This document shows, piece after piece, positions 46,133 through 53,927 of a stretch of 54,544 bases of DNA. Position 1 is the stretch's first letter. Every line of letters starts with the position of its first letter. Made by a program: the position numbers and the translations under genes. The notes under the pieces are model-generated. The model ran no database searches, was not told the DNA's origin, and was given only the letters and a program-made list of their open reading frames with translations. Source of the stretch: Deltaproteobacteria bacterium (GTDB taxonomy: Bacteria > Myxococcota_A > UBA796 > GCA-2862545); assembly GCA_007693595.1 (NCBI GenBank), contig REDI01000085.1, positions 1-54,544 on the forward strand, written 5' to 3'.

Positions 46133-47163
46133 TCGTCCTCCAACACGATGCGACCCAAGCCCAGATCGACCAGGTCTGCGACGCGATCACCGAGCTGGGC
46201 TTCGAGCCCCGCACCATGCCCGGAGGCCAGCGCACCGCCATCGGTGTCGTCGGCAACGAAGGCCCGATCGACGCCGGGCGCTTCCACGGCCTTCCCGGCG
46301 TGCTCCGCGCCATCCCCGTCACCGTGCCCTACAAACTCGTCAGCCTCGAGTGGAAGCCAGCGCGCACCGTCATCACCCTCGACAACGGCACCCGGATCGG
46401 CGGGGAGGCCCTCACGATCATGGGCGGACCCTGCTCGGTCGAGAACGAGGTGCAGCTCATGACCACCGCCGAGAAGGTCTTGGAGGCCGGCGGGACCGTG
46501 CTCCGTGGGGGCGCCTTCAAGCCGCGCACCTCACCCTACGCCTTCCATGGCCTCGGCGAAGAGGGACTGCACCTCCTGGTCAAGGCGCGAGAGCGCTTCG
46601 GGCTCGCGATCATCACCGAGGCCATGGACGTCGAAGGCGCCCGCCTGGTCGCCCAACACGCGGACATCGTGCAGATCGGCGCCCGCAACATGCAGAACTA
46701 CCCGCTCCTGCGCGAGGTCGGACGCCTGGGTCGCCCGGTCATGCTCAAGCGAGGCATGTCCGCCACCGTCAAGGAGTGGTTGCTCGCCGCCGAATACATC
46801 CTCTCCGAGGGAAATACCCAGGTCATCCTTTGTGAACGAGGGATCCGAAGCTTCGACAGCTCGACCCGCAACGTCATGGATCTGGGCGCCATCGCTCATG
46901 TGCGCACCCTCTCGCACCTCCCCGTCCTCGCCGACCCCTCCCACGCGACCGGCCGCCGTGAGCTCGTCACCCCCATGGCCCGAGCTGCCGTCGCTGCGGG
47001 CGCCGACGGCATCATCGTCGAGACGCACCCCAACCCCGCCCACGCCCTCTCCGACGGCCAACAGGCCCTCTTGCCAGAGCAGTTCGCCGAGATGGTCAAG
47101 CAAGTGCAGACCATCGGGACCTCGATCGGAAGGAGCATCCAAGCCCTCCGAGGGGCCGCGTGA
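46126..47163 (+). CDS. aroF: 3-deoxy-7-phosphoheptulonate (DAHP) synthase, AroF type
   Basis: 345 residues. An N-terminal ferredoxin-like regulatory domain ([20 protein letters not shown], about 1-70) precedes the type I-beta catalytic barrel: [53 protein letters not shown], and [12 protein letters not shown]. It condenses PEP and erythrose 4-phosphate, the first step of the shikimate pathway. Feedback regulation through the N-terminal domain is known in this family. Its place right after trpA links aromatic precursor supply to tryptophan synthesis. Overlaps aroA by 4 bases. Confidence 0.95.
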   Translation: MLIVLQHDATQAQIDQVCDAITELGFEPRTMPGGQRTAIGVVGNEGPIDAGRFHGLPGVLRAIPVTVPYKLVSLEWKPARTVITLDNGTRIGGEALTIMGGPCSVENEVQLMTTAEKVLEAGGTVLRGGAFKPRTSPYAFHGLGEEGLHLLVKARERFGLAIITEAMDVEGARLVAQHADIVQIGARNMQNYPLLREVGRLGRPVMLKRGMSATVKEWLLAAEYILSEGNTQVILCERGIRSFDSSTRNVMDLGAIAHVRTLSHLPVLADPSHATGRRELVTPMARAAVAAGADGIIVETHPNPAHALSDGQQALLPEQFAEMVKQVQTIGTSIGRSIQALRGAA

Positions 47164-48413
47164 CGGTCTCCGTCGCGATCCCAGGCAGCAAGAGCCTGAC
47201 CCACCGAGCGCTCCTGCTGGGCGCGCTCTCGTCGGGACCGTGCCGAGTGAGCAACCCCTTGATCGGGGCGGATTGCCTGTCGACGTTGGGGGTGTTGGAG
47301 GCGCTGGGCGCCCGTACACAGCGGGAAGGCGACGACATACTCTTCGAGCCGATCCGTGACCTTCATCCGACCGACGCGGCGCTCGACTGTGGCAACTCCG
47401 GCACTACGCTTCGGCTCATGCTGGCTCAGGTGGCCCGGTTGGAAGGGTCGAGCACGCTCACCGGCGATGCCTCGCTGCGGGGGCGACCCAACGCGACGCT
47501 TCTCGCCGCCTTGGAGTCATTGGGTGCGCGGGTGCGAAGCGAAGGTGGGCGAGCGCCGGTGATCGTCCGTGGGCCCATCCGAGCCGGTCGGATCAGCCTG
47601 CCGAGCAAGGGGAGCAGCCAGTACGCCTCGGGCCTGCTCCTCGCGTTGCCGCTGCTCCACGCTTCGAGCCAACTCTTCTTAGAGGCGCCCATCTCCTCCC
47701 GTCCCTACCTCGACCTCACGCGCCAGACGGCCGCTGCCTTCGGGTTGGAGCTGGGCATGACCGAAGAGGCGGGGGGGCTGCGCTTCACGATCCCGGGGGG
47801 GCAGCGTCCACGCGCCGCCTCCTTCACCGTCGAGGGGGACTGGTCGACCGCGGCCTTCCCGCTCGTGGGGGGGGCGATCGCTGGGCAGCCGGTGCGGCTG
47901 AGGGGGTTGCGCGCCGACAGCGTTCAGGGTGATCGGGCGATCGTCGAGATCATGCGCCGCTTCGGGCTCGAGGTCGAGGTCGCGAGCGACGAGGTGCGGC
48001 TCGAGCCGCGCGAGCGGGTGGCGCCCGGCGCGATCGATCTTGGAGCGACCCCCGATCTCTTCCCCGCGCTCTGCGCCCTAGCCGCCCGCACCGAGGGGAC
48101 GACGGTGCTGAGGGGGGCCCCGAGCCTCCGCCACAAGGAGTGCGACCGGATCGCCGCCATGGTCCGCGGCCTGCGCCAGCTCGGGCTGAGTGCCGAGGAA
48201 CGACCTGATGGAGCGCAGATCGTCGGCAAGGCCGAGCTTGGCCCTTCAGAGACGTTGATCCAGAGTGAGCACGACCACAGGGTCTACATGGCCTTTTCGG
48301 TGCTCGGCCTGGGGGCCAAGAGCGAGATCACCGTCGACGGGGCGGGCTGCGAGGCGGTCTCGTATCCGGGGTTCGGGGCGATGCTGGGCGCGCTACGGGA
48401 GGCGATCGCGTAA
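47160..48413 (+). CDS. aroA: 3-phosphoshikimate 1-carboxyvinyltransferase (EPSP synthase)
   Basis: 417 residues from a GTG overlapping the aroF stop. Shikimate-phosphate binding PGSKSLTHRALLL (8-20), LDCGNSGTTLRLM, GDASLRGRPN, SSQYASGLLLALP, GDWSTAAF, LRHKECDRIAAM and HDHRVYMAFSVLG are all present. It adds enolpyruvate from PEP to shikimate 3-phosphate. Last gene of the trpC-aroA unit; a large hairpin follows 15 bases after the stop. Confidence 0.95.
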   Translation: MTVSVAIPGSKSLTHRALLLGALSSGPCRVSNPLIGADCLSTLGVLEALGARTQREGDDILFEPIRDLHPTDAALDCGNSGTTLRLMLAQVARLEGSSTLTGDASLRGRPNATLLAALESLGARVRSEGGRAPVIVRGPIRAGRISLPSKGSSQYASGLLLALPLLHASSQLFLEAPISSRPYLDLTRQTAAAFGLELGMTEEAGGLRFTIPGGQRPRAASFTVEGDWSTAAFPLVGGAIAGQPVRLRGLRADSVQGDRAIVEIMRRFGLEVEVASDEVRLEPRERVAPGAIDLGATPDLFPALCALAARTEGTTVLRGAPSLRHKECDRIAAMVRGLRQLGLSAEERPDGAQIVGKAELGPSETLIQSEHDHRVYMAFSVLGLGAKSEITVDGAGCEAVSYPGFGAMLGALREAIA

Positions 48414-48428
48414 GGGGGCGAGGTGCCC

Positions 48429-48470
48429 GGGACAGGGCGAGGCGGGCCCATGGGCCCCTCGCCCTGTCCC
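48429..48470. terminator. Compound hairpin after aroA
   Basis: Perfect 14-base arms (GGGACAGGGCGAGG at 48429-48442 and CCTCGCCCTGTCCC at 48457-48470) enclose a second perfect palindrome, GGGCCCATGGGCCC (44-57 of the same block). No T-tract follows, so it may act as a Rho-type or mRNA-protecting end rather than an intrinsic terminator. Fragments of it recur at 48485-48509. Confidence 0.55.
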
Positions 48471-48589
48471 CGCGACCGGAGAGATGTCCTGGACAGGCAG
48501 GGCCCATGGTTTCGGTGGTTGGAAAATGCGGTTGGCTTGGGAGCAGAGTTTGGCACGGGTCGAGCGCTGCGCTTGTGATACGCTGAGAT

Positions 48590-49645
48590 ATGAGATCGAG
48601 ACGGTCTTGGTTGCTGAGTTCGTTGGTCGTGGCCCTCGCGTTGGTGGCCATCTTCTATGTGCTGTCCTCTCCGACCCTGCCCACCGGCAGCGACCCCGCG
48701 CCGGCCCTCTCGGAGCCCAACGCCTCTCCCTCCCCTCCGCCGGAGAGACCCGCGCTCCCGGACGAGCCGCGGGCCGAGCCTGCCTCCGCCGAGCCCGACG
48801 ACCCCCTCACCGACGACGCCCCCCCCACCGCCGCCACCGTGCACGCGAGCCTGGCCGCCTACCTCAATCGGGTCGCGGTGATCTGCCCCCTCCCGGACTC
48901 CATCGACGACGGGATCCCCTTCGGAGCCGAGCTCCTCTGGATCGACGCACAGCGTACCGTAAGCGCAGTCGTCGACGAGCTCGAAGGCTCCAAGGTGATC
49001 TCCATCAACGATCCCGACGACCCCGACTCCCTCGTCGCCTCGTTTCATCTCCGGTGGGCCGCGAAGGCGTGGGGAGAGCAAGTCCCCTGCCACATCGAGC
49101 CCGTCGAGTTCGGCACGGTGGAGCTCACCATCAAGACCGAAGAAGGCGAGCCTCTGCACGGCAACTTCGCAACGTCCTGCGCCGAGCGGGGCCAGCTCGA
49201 GCGAGGGCGTCTGATCCTGACGCGCGCCGTCGCGATGACGGAGTGCCACCTCATCGTCCTGCCCTCAAAGGAGCGTCCGGACTGCGCTGTCTCGCGGGTG
49301 ATCCCAGGACCGGAGCCCGGTGAGACCCTCGAGATGTCGCTGACCGCGCCTTGTGACGGTTCGGAACACTCCATCCTCCAGCCGGTCAACGCCCCGCCGA
49401 AGGAGCGGCCCCCCAAGGCGCCGAAGCGCTCGGATCAGCTTGTCGAGGCGGAGCGCCTGCGCGACGAGCTCCCCGACGACAGCGATGGGGCCAAGCTGCT
49501 CGACCGTTGGATCCAGGAGCTCCGAGTCAGCCTAGAGATCGAAGAGATCTACTCGATCCTCGACGAGCCCGAGATCAGCCCAGAGGATCAGGAGGCCGTG
49601 TTGGACGAGATCGTCGACGTCACGCTCAAGGCCGGCGAGAACTAG
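48590..49645 (+). CDS. Membrane-anchored protein, copy 1 of a tandem duplication
   Basis: 351 residues. N-terminal membrane anchor or uncleaved signal (LLSSLVVALALVAIFYVLSS), a Pro/Glu/Ala-rich linker (about 30-85), then a globular beta-rich domain (VHASLAAYLNRVAVICPLPD, RWAAKAWGEQVPCHIEPVEF, GTVELTIKTEEGEPLHGNF) with several conserved cysteines, and a charged helical tail (LVEAERLRDELPDDSDGAKL). Not recognised. The downstream gene encodes a protein of exactly the same length and clearly the same sequence family. No strong Shine-Dalgarno. Confidence 0.75.
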   Translation: MRSRRSWLLSSLVVALALVAIFYVLSSPTLPTGSDPAPALSEPNASPSPPPERPALPDEPRAEPASAEPDDPLTDDAPPTAATVHASLAAYLNRVAVICPLPDSIDDGIPFGAELLWIDAQRTVSAVVDELEGSKVISINDPDDPDSLVASFHLRWAAKAWGEQVPCHIEPVEFGTVELTIKTEEGEPLHGNFATSCAERGQLERGRLILTRAVAMTECHLIVLPSKERPDCAVSRVIPGPEPGETLEMSLTAPCDGSEHSILQPVNAPPKERPPKAPKRSDQLVEAERLRDELPDDSDGAKLLDRWIQELRVSLEIEEIYSILDEPEISPEDQEAVLDEIVDVTLKAGEN

Positions 49646-49823
49646 CTGATGTTCTGACGTTGGCGCTCCACGTCAAGTCTGGTGAAGGCGAAGCAGCTGC
49701 TCCGGCCTGGGTCGCCCAGCCACGGCTGCGAGCTGCCTCATCGGGGCCTTCTCGGGGTGGGGTCCGTCCAAACCGAGGTGCTCCGTGCCGGACTCCACGT
49801 GTCATCCCTGCTAGATTGAGCGC

Positions 49824-50879
49824 ATGAAGTCCAACCTAAAACGGATCCTGACTTCGCTGATCGTCGCCCTCGCGCTGGTGGCGATCCTCTACGCGCTGTC
49901 CTCTTCGACCCTGCCCACCCACAGCGATCCCGCACCGGCCCTCTCGGAGCCCATGGCCTCTCCCGGCCCCCGCACGGAGCGACAAGCGCTCCAGCGCGCG
50001 CCGCGCGCCGAGCCCGCACCCCCCGCAACGGAACCCGCCGAGACCGAACACCCCCACTCCGCAGCCAACGTACACGCGAGCCTGGCCGCTCACCTCCAGC
50101 GGGTCGCGGTGAGTTGCCCCCTGCCGGACTCCATCGAAGACGGACCCGCCTTCGGAGAAGAGATCCTGTGGATCGACGACCAGCGGGTCTTCAGCGCGGT
50201 CGTAGACGAGCTCGAAGGCTCGAAGCTGATCTCCATCATGGATCGCAACAACCCTCTGGCCTTGATCGTCCCTTCGTTCCATGTCCGGTGGGCCGCGCAG
50301 GCGTGGGGCGAGCAGGTCCGCTGCCACATCGAGCCGGTCGAGTTCGGCACGATCGAACTCACCATCAAGACCGACGACGGCGAGCCCATGCACGGCAACC
50401 TCGCGAGGGTCTGCGGCGAGAAGGGCGTGCTTGATGAGGGGCGCCTGGTCCTGTCGCGCGCGGTCGCCATGCCTCAGTGCCACCTCGTCGTCCTACCCTC
50501 CGAGGACCGACTCGAGTGCTCGGTGTCGCGGTTGATCCCCGGTCCGACCCCAGGGGGGACCGTTCAGATGGAGCTGATCGCGCCCTGCGACCTCTCGGAA
50601 AACTCCTTCCGGCATCCCGTCAACGCCCCTCCCAAAGAGCCACCACCCGAGAGTCCGTCGCTGTCGGAGCAGCTCGCCGAAGCCGAGCGGCTGCGCGAAG
50701 AGCTCCCCGACGACAGCGAGGGCGCCCTGGTCCTGGATAGGCGGATCCGCGAGATTGAGGCCAGCCTGGAGTTCCGGGAGATCTATTCGATCCTCGATGA
50801 GCCAGATCTCAGCCCAGAAGACCGAGAGGCCGTGATGGACGAGGTCTTCGACTTTATGCTGGAGGTCCAAGAGGACTGA
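49824..50879 (+). CDS. Membrane-anchored protein, copy 2 of a tandem duplication
   Basis: 351 residues, same architecture as copy 1. Shared stretches include LIVALALVAILYALSS-like anchor, VHASLAAHLQRVAVSCPLPD, VVDELEGSK, WAAQAWGEQVRCHIEPVEFG, and LREELPDDSEGA. Cysteines in the globular domain are kept. Differences concentrate in the Pro-rich linker and in charged positions (for example NNPLALIVPSFHV against PDDPDSLVASFHL). The spacer between the copies is not obviously duplicated. Both reading frames are intact, so both copies are likely functional. Confidence 0.75.
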   Translation: MKSNLKRILTSLIVALALVAILYALSSSTLPTHSDPAPALSEPMASPGPRTERQALQRAPRAEPAPPATEPAETEHPHSAANVHASLAAHLQRVAVSCPLPDSIEDGPAFGEEILWIDDQRVFSAVVDELEGSKLISIMDRNNPLALIVPSFHVRWAAQAWGEQVRCHIEPVEFGTIELTIKTDDGEPMHGNLARVCGEKGVLDEGRLVLSRAVAMPQCHLVVLPSEDRLECSVSRLIPGPTPGGTVQMELIAPCDLSENSFRHPVNAPPKEPPPESPSLSEQLAEAERLREELPDDSEGALVLDRRIREIEASLEFREIYSILDEPDLSPEDREAVMDEVFDFMLEVQED

Positions 50880-50957
50880 TCGATCCGCGCCGTGGACGCG
50901 CGATCAGGGGACCCCTCGGTCCCGAGAGGACAAGGCACGCCTCCCACTCGCCCATCA

Positions 50958-51001
50958 CCTAACAAGCGTTAGGTCATAACGCCCGTTATAGTATGTTTTT
51001 T
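50958..51001 (+). promoter_or_regulatory. Stacked inverted repeats and T-tract upstream of the Cys-rich lipoprotein
   Basis: CCTAAC-AAGC-GTTAGG (50958-50973) is followed 2 bases later by ATAACG-CC-CGTTAT (50976-50989), both perfect 6-base arms sharing a CGTTA core, then TTTTTT at 50996-51001. This may be a terminator for the upstream gene, a double operator, or both. Confidence 0.5.
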
Positions 51002-51003
51002 CC

Positions 51004-51032
51004 TTGACCAGAGGTCATGGATCTGGATAGAT
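51004..51032 (+). promoter_or_regulatory. Possible promoter with overlapping dyad for the 51069 gene
   Basis: TTGACC (51004-51009) is a good -35; a -10 at 51026-51032 (GATAGAT) is weak. The -35 is embedded in a perfect dyad TGACC-AGA-GGTCA (51005-51017), the position a repressor would use. Confidence 0.4.
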
Positions 51033-51068
51033 GGCCGCCGTTGTATCCCCAACTGAACGGAGCCAATC

Positions 51069-51752
51069 ATGCATCGTATCCTCCTCATCTCTCTCGTTCC
51101 TGCCTTCCTCGGCTGCCTGGGTCTCTTCAGCGGCAATCCAGACCGCTTCTACTGCGAGTCCTACCTCGACTGCATCGCCGAGACCGAGCCTACGCTCCTC
51201 GCGCAGACCGAAGCGACCTACGGCGAAGATGGAGCCTGCTGGGGCAACGGGAGCGACGAAGAGTGCGAGCGCGCCTGTCAGAGCGGCCTCGACGCCATGG
51301 CGCTGCTCCACCCCTCGGAGCCAACGTGCGACGCGGGCCTGATCGAAGACTCCGACGCGGAGGTCATCTTCCAGCCGTTGAGCGGAGAGTACGCATTAAC
51401 CTACTCTCCACCCACAGATCCCCGGTGCCTATACGAACTCTATAGCACAGAGCCTTGGTACGTTGACATCCATCCCGGCTCCATGGAGATCGAGAACGAC
51501 ATCTACGCCTATGGATTTCAGTGCACCCTGAGCTACACCCTTGGCTTCAGCTGCCCTGAAGCGTTCGCCGACTGGTTCATCGACTCGAGGACCTACGTGG
51601 AGTTTCGGGACACCTTCGAAGGGGACTGGACCTCGTCAAGTACCTTCGAAGGGATCGTTCGGGTAGATATCCGATGCGATGGCGATTGTGAGTTCCATAA
51701 CCTCGAAGGTCGCTGCACCACCGAGTTCCCCTTCAGCGCCGTTCGCCGGTAG
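51069..51752 (+). CDS. Cys-rich lipoprotein
   Basis: 227 residues. Signal peptide with lipobox FLGC (Cys16). The mature part has about a dozen cysteines (YCESYLDCIAE, GACWGNGSDEECERACQSG, TCDAGL, FQCTLSY, FSCPEAF, IRCDGDCEFHNLEGRC), suggesting disulfide-bonded periplasmic or surface location. Acidic, Tyr-rich; no family recognised. GGAG precedes the ATG. Base composition is slightly richer in AT than its neighbours, and the upstream region holds several dyads. Confidence 0.7.
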   Translation: MHRILLISLVPAFLGCLGLFSGNPDRFYCESYLDCIAETEPTLLAQTEATYGEDGACWGNGSDEECERACQSGLDAMALLHPSEPTCDAGLIEDSDAEVIFQPLSGEYALTYSPPTDPRCLYELYSTEPWYVDIHPGSMEIENDIYAYGFQCTLSYTLGFSCPEAFADWFIDSRTYVEFRDTFEGDWTSSSTFEGIVRVDIRCDGDCEFHNLEGRCTTEFPFSAVRR

Positions 51753-51820
51753 ACCGTCCTACAGGCTCACGGCTGCAGCGGGAACGGCGGCGGGTTACGC
51801 TCCCTCGCCCGGAGGTTTCC

Positions 51821-52306
51821 ATGGCTGACCGCTTCCCCGATCTGCAGGCCTTCTGGCCGTACTACCTCTCGGAGCACCGCAACGCACACAGTCGCCGGCT
51901 CCACTTCGTAGGCACCACGGGCTTCCTCGCCGCCTGTGCTGCGAGCGCGGCCATAAGCCCCGTGCTCTTCCCGGCCGCCATGGCGGGCTTCGTCGCGATC
52001 GGGCGCCGCGCCGTGAGCAAGGCCGAGCCCAAGAGGCGCTCCCTGCTTCACGTCGCCGGCATGATCGCGCTGCCGACCCTGGCGAGCCCTGTGCTCTTCC
52101 CGGCCGGAGTGGCCTTCGCCTACGGCTGCGCGTGGCGTGGACACTTCGGCCACGAGAAGAACCGCCCCGCCACGTTCGAGTACCCTGTCATGTCGCTGGC
52201 GAGCGACCTGCGCATGTGGGGGCAGATGGTCCAGGGCAACCTCTGGACAGGCGACGACCCCGCCGCGGAGCTCGGAGTGGCCGAGCCCATCGCCAAGGCC
52301 GGCTAG
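51821..52306 (+). CDS. Mpo1-like (DUF962) protein
   Basis: 161 residues. FWPYYLSEHRNAHSRRLHFVGT at the N-terminus (His19, His28), two hydrophobic stretches, and WRGHFGHEKNRPATFEYP with MSLASDLRMWGQM at the C-terminus are the DUF962 signature. The yeast member Mpo1 is an Fe(II) dioxygenase that removes one carbon from 2-hydroxy fatty acids, using histidines of these motifs. Bacterial function is mostly inferred. GGAGG before the ATG. Stands alone between a lipoprotein and a convergent PDZ protein gene. Confidence 0.85.
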   Translation: MADRFPDLQAFWPYYLSEHRNAHSRRLHFVGTTGFLAACAASAAISPVLFPAAMAGFVAIGRRAVSKAEPKRRSLLHVAGMIALPTLASPVLFPAGVAFAYGCAWRGHFGHEKNRPATFEYPVMSLASDLRMWGQMVQGNLWTGDDPAAELGVAEPIAKAG

Positions 52307-52347
52307 CCATCCTTCAGGGGTCCGGACCGGGCCGACGGGAGCGTGGG

Positions 52348-52941
52348 TCAGGGCGCCGGCTCGTTCAAGTCGACGACGACCACACGCTCGGCCCGTTCGC
52401 GTCGGATCTTGACAGCCACCTTTGAGACAGAGGGATCTTCGAGCCGCTGGACGATGCTCATGACCTCGGCCAAGTTCCGAACAGGTCGTTCGTCGATGGC
52501 CATCACGACATCACCGGAGCGAAAGCCGAGTCGGTGGGGTAGCGTCCCTCTCTGGATCCCCGAGATCCGGAAGCCCTCGGGCTGTCCGCTCGCGCCGTTG
52601 ACCGGCACGGCCCGGAGCGTTCGGATGAACTCTGTAGGGTCGTCGAGCGCGGCCCGCACCGAGCCCGGCCGCGCCTCCGCGATCCTCGCTGGCGCCTCCT
52701 GGGTCGGGACTGTGCCTTGCCGAGGGGAAGCACTCGAAGGGGCAGCAGGGGGATCAGCGCGGGTGGGGCCGCCGACCCGAGGCGGGGCGTCGGGCTCCGG
52801 CTTGGCGACATCGAGGGAGCGCTCGGACGGCTCCAGCGGTCGAGCGGGGGGCTCCGAGAGCTCGATCGACACCTCGGGTGGGTCGGTAGACCAACACGCC
52901 GCCAGGCCTAGGAGGATCGGGACGGGGAAGAAGGCTCTCAC
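52348..52941 (-). CDS. PDZ-domain lipoprotein
   Basis: 197 residues from GTG 52941, chosen because GGAG lies 7 bases upstream and the product then starts with a signal peptide and lipobox LAAC (Cys15). A Pro/Glu-rich linker (about 20-95) leads to a C-terminal PDZ domain (about 120-197) with GFRISGIQRGTLPHRLGFRS, GDVVMAIDERPV and VAVKIRRERAERVVVV. PDZ and linker resemble type II secretion GspC or regulatory PDZ anchors, but no gsp genes are near. The frame upstream to 53130 is not protein-like. Confidence 0.75.
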   Translation of the reverse strand: MRAFFPVPILLGLAACWSTDPPEVSIELSEPPARPLEPSERSLDVAKPEPDAPPRVGGPTRADPPAAPSSASPRQGTVPTQEAPARIAEARPGSVRAALDDPTEFIRTLRAVPVNGASGQPEGFRISGIQRGTLPHRLGFRSGDVVMAIDERPVRNLAEVMSIVQRLEDPSVSKVAVKIRRERAERVVVVDLNEPAP

Positions 52942-53120
52942 GCTTGGCTCCAGCGCTGAGGTCGGTGAGACTCGGAACGACGCGAGGCTCTCCCTCTCCC
53001 TAGCGCTTCCGTCGTCACGCCGCTCCCGCCTGAGACCATGAGGAGGAGAGGCCGGCGCGCACGTCGTGGTGGGCGCCCGCCGCCAGGGACCTCCGAGGCG
53101 TCTACCCCGCCGCCCCCCGC

Positions 53121-53885
53121 TCACTGACACCGATCCGGCTGGCTAGCCGAGACTTTGCACAGCTCCAAGGCCAGCTCGGAGTCGTAGGCCTCGACCCGCC
53201 CAGCCTTCAAGCGCGCCTCGGCCATACGACGAAGGTGCTGACGCGCCCGACTCCGCTCCACCGCCAAGGTATCGAAGTACGGCCCACCTGTGAGCTTCTC
53301 AGACAGATGTTTCCAGTTGCGGTAGGCCGCGACCATCATCACGTCGTGCAGGGCCATGACCCGTGCATGGAGATCGTCCCCTTCGAGATCGTTGGCGCTT
53401 CGTTCGATCGCCCGACGCGCGGCCCGATCTACCTGATCATAATCCCCCTTCTCCAACGCTGACCAAGCCTGGTCTGCGTACTCATCCGCGCTGTGTTCGA
53501 TGGAGGTCGGTCGTCCCGCAGGGATGGGGACGTTGAGGGGAGCAAGCGTGAGCACATGGTCGTTCTTGCGCTTCTTCCGATGCACCGTGAGCTCGACCTG
53601 GCCCATGGAGTACCCCGGTGCGGCATAGGTCCCGCGAAATACCGCACCAGGGCTCATCAGCAGATCCTCGCGACCATCCGAGATGAAGATGGTCTGAAAA
53701 GACAAGCATCCCGTCTCGACATTGACTCTAAGCCGCTCCTGGTTCTCGGCGTGGATGAAGCTCGCCGTTCGGACGATCTCTCCCGACGGGTCCTGAAAAC
53801 AGAGCTGCACGAGCCGTTGATCCTTTGCGGAAGCTCGACCCGTGAGCCCCAGGCTAAACACAAAGACCAAAGTCAGCTTCTTCAT
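53121..53885 (-). CDS. Secreted protein of unknown function
   Basis: 254 residues from ATG 53885 with a signal peptide (MKKLTLVFVFSLGLTGRASA, cleavage before KDQ). N-terminal half beta-rich (RLVQLCFQDPSGEIVRTASF, LTVHRKKRKNDHVLTLAPL), resembling a carboxypeptidase-regulatory-like beta sandwich. C-terminal half helical (YADQAWSALEKGDYDQVDRA, a TPR-like pair). Family not recognised. Precedes the PDZ lipoprotein on the same strand, separated by about 180 bases that show no clear feature. Confidence 0.65.
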   Translation of the reverse strand: MKKLTLVFVFSLGLTGRASAKDQRLVQLCFQDPSGEIVRTASFIHAENQERLRVNVETGCLSFQTIFISDGREDLLMSPGAVFRGTYAAPGYSMGQVELTVHRKKRKNDHVLTLAPLNVPIPAGRPTSIEHSADEYADQAWSALEKGDYDQVDRAARRAIERSANDLEGDDLHARVMALHDVMMVAAYRNWKHLSEKLTGGPYFDTLAVERSRARQHLRRMAEARLKAGRVEAYDSELALELCKVSASQPDRCQ

Positions 53886-53927
53886 CACGTCTGCCCTCAC
53901 GATGGAATGAAGCGGAACGAAGGCCGT

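Noticed and set aside
48551-48572. TGGCAC resembling the -24 part of a sigma-54 promoter upstream of the 48590 gene
   Set aside because: The required -12 TTGC[A/T] at 5-base spacing is absent.
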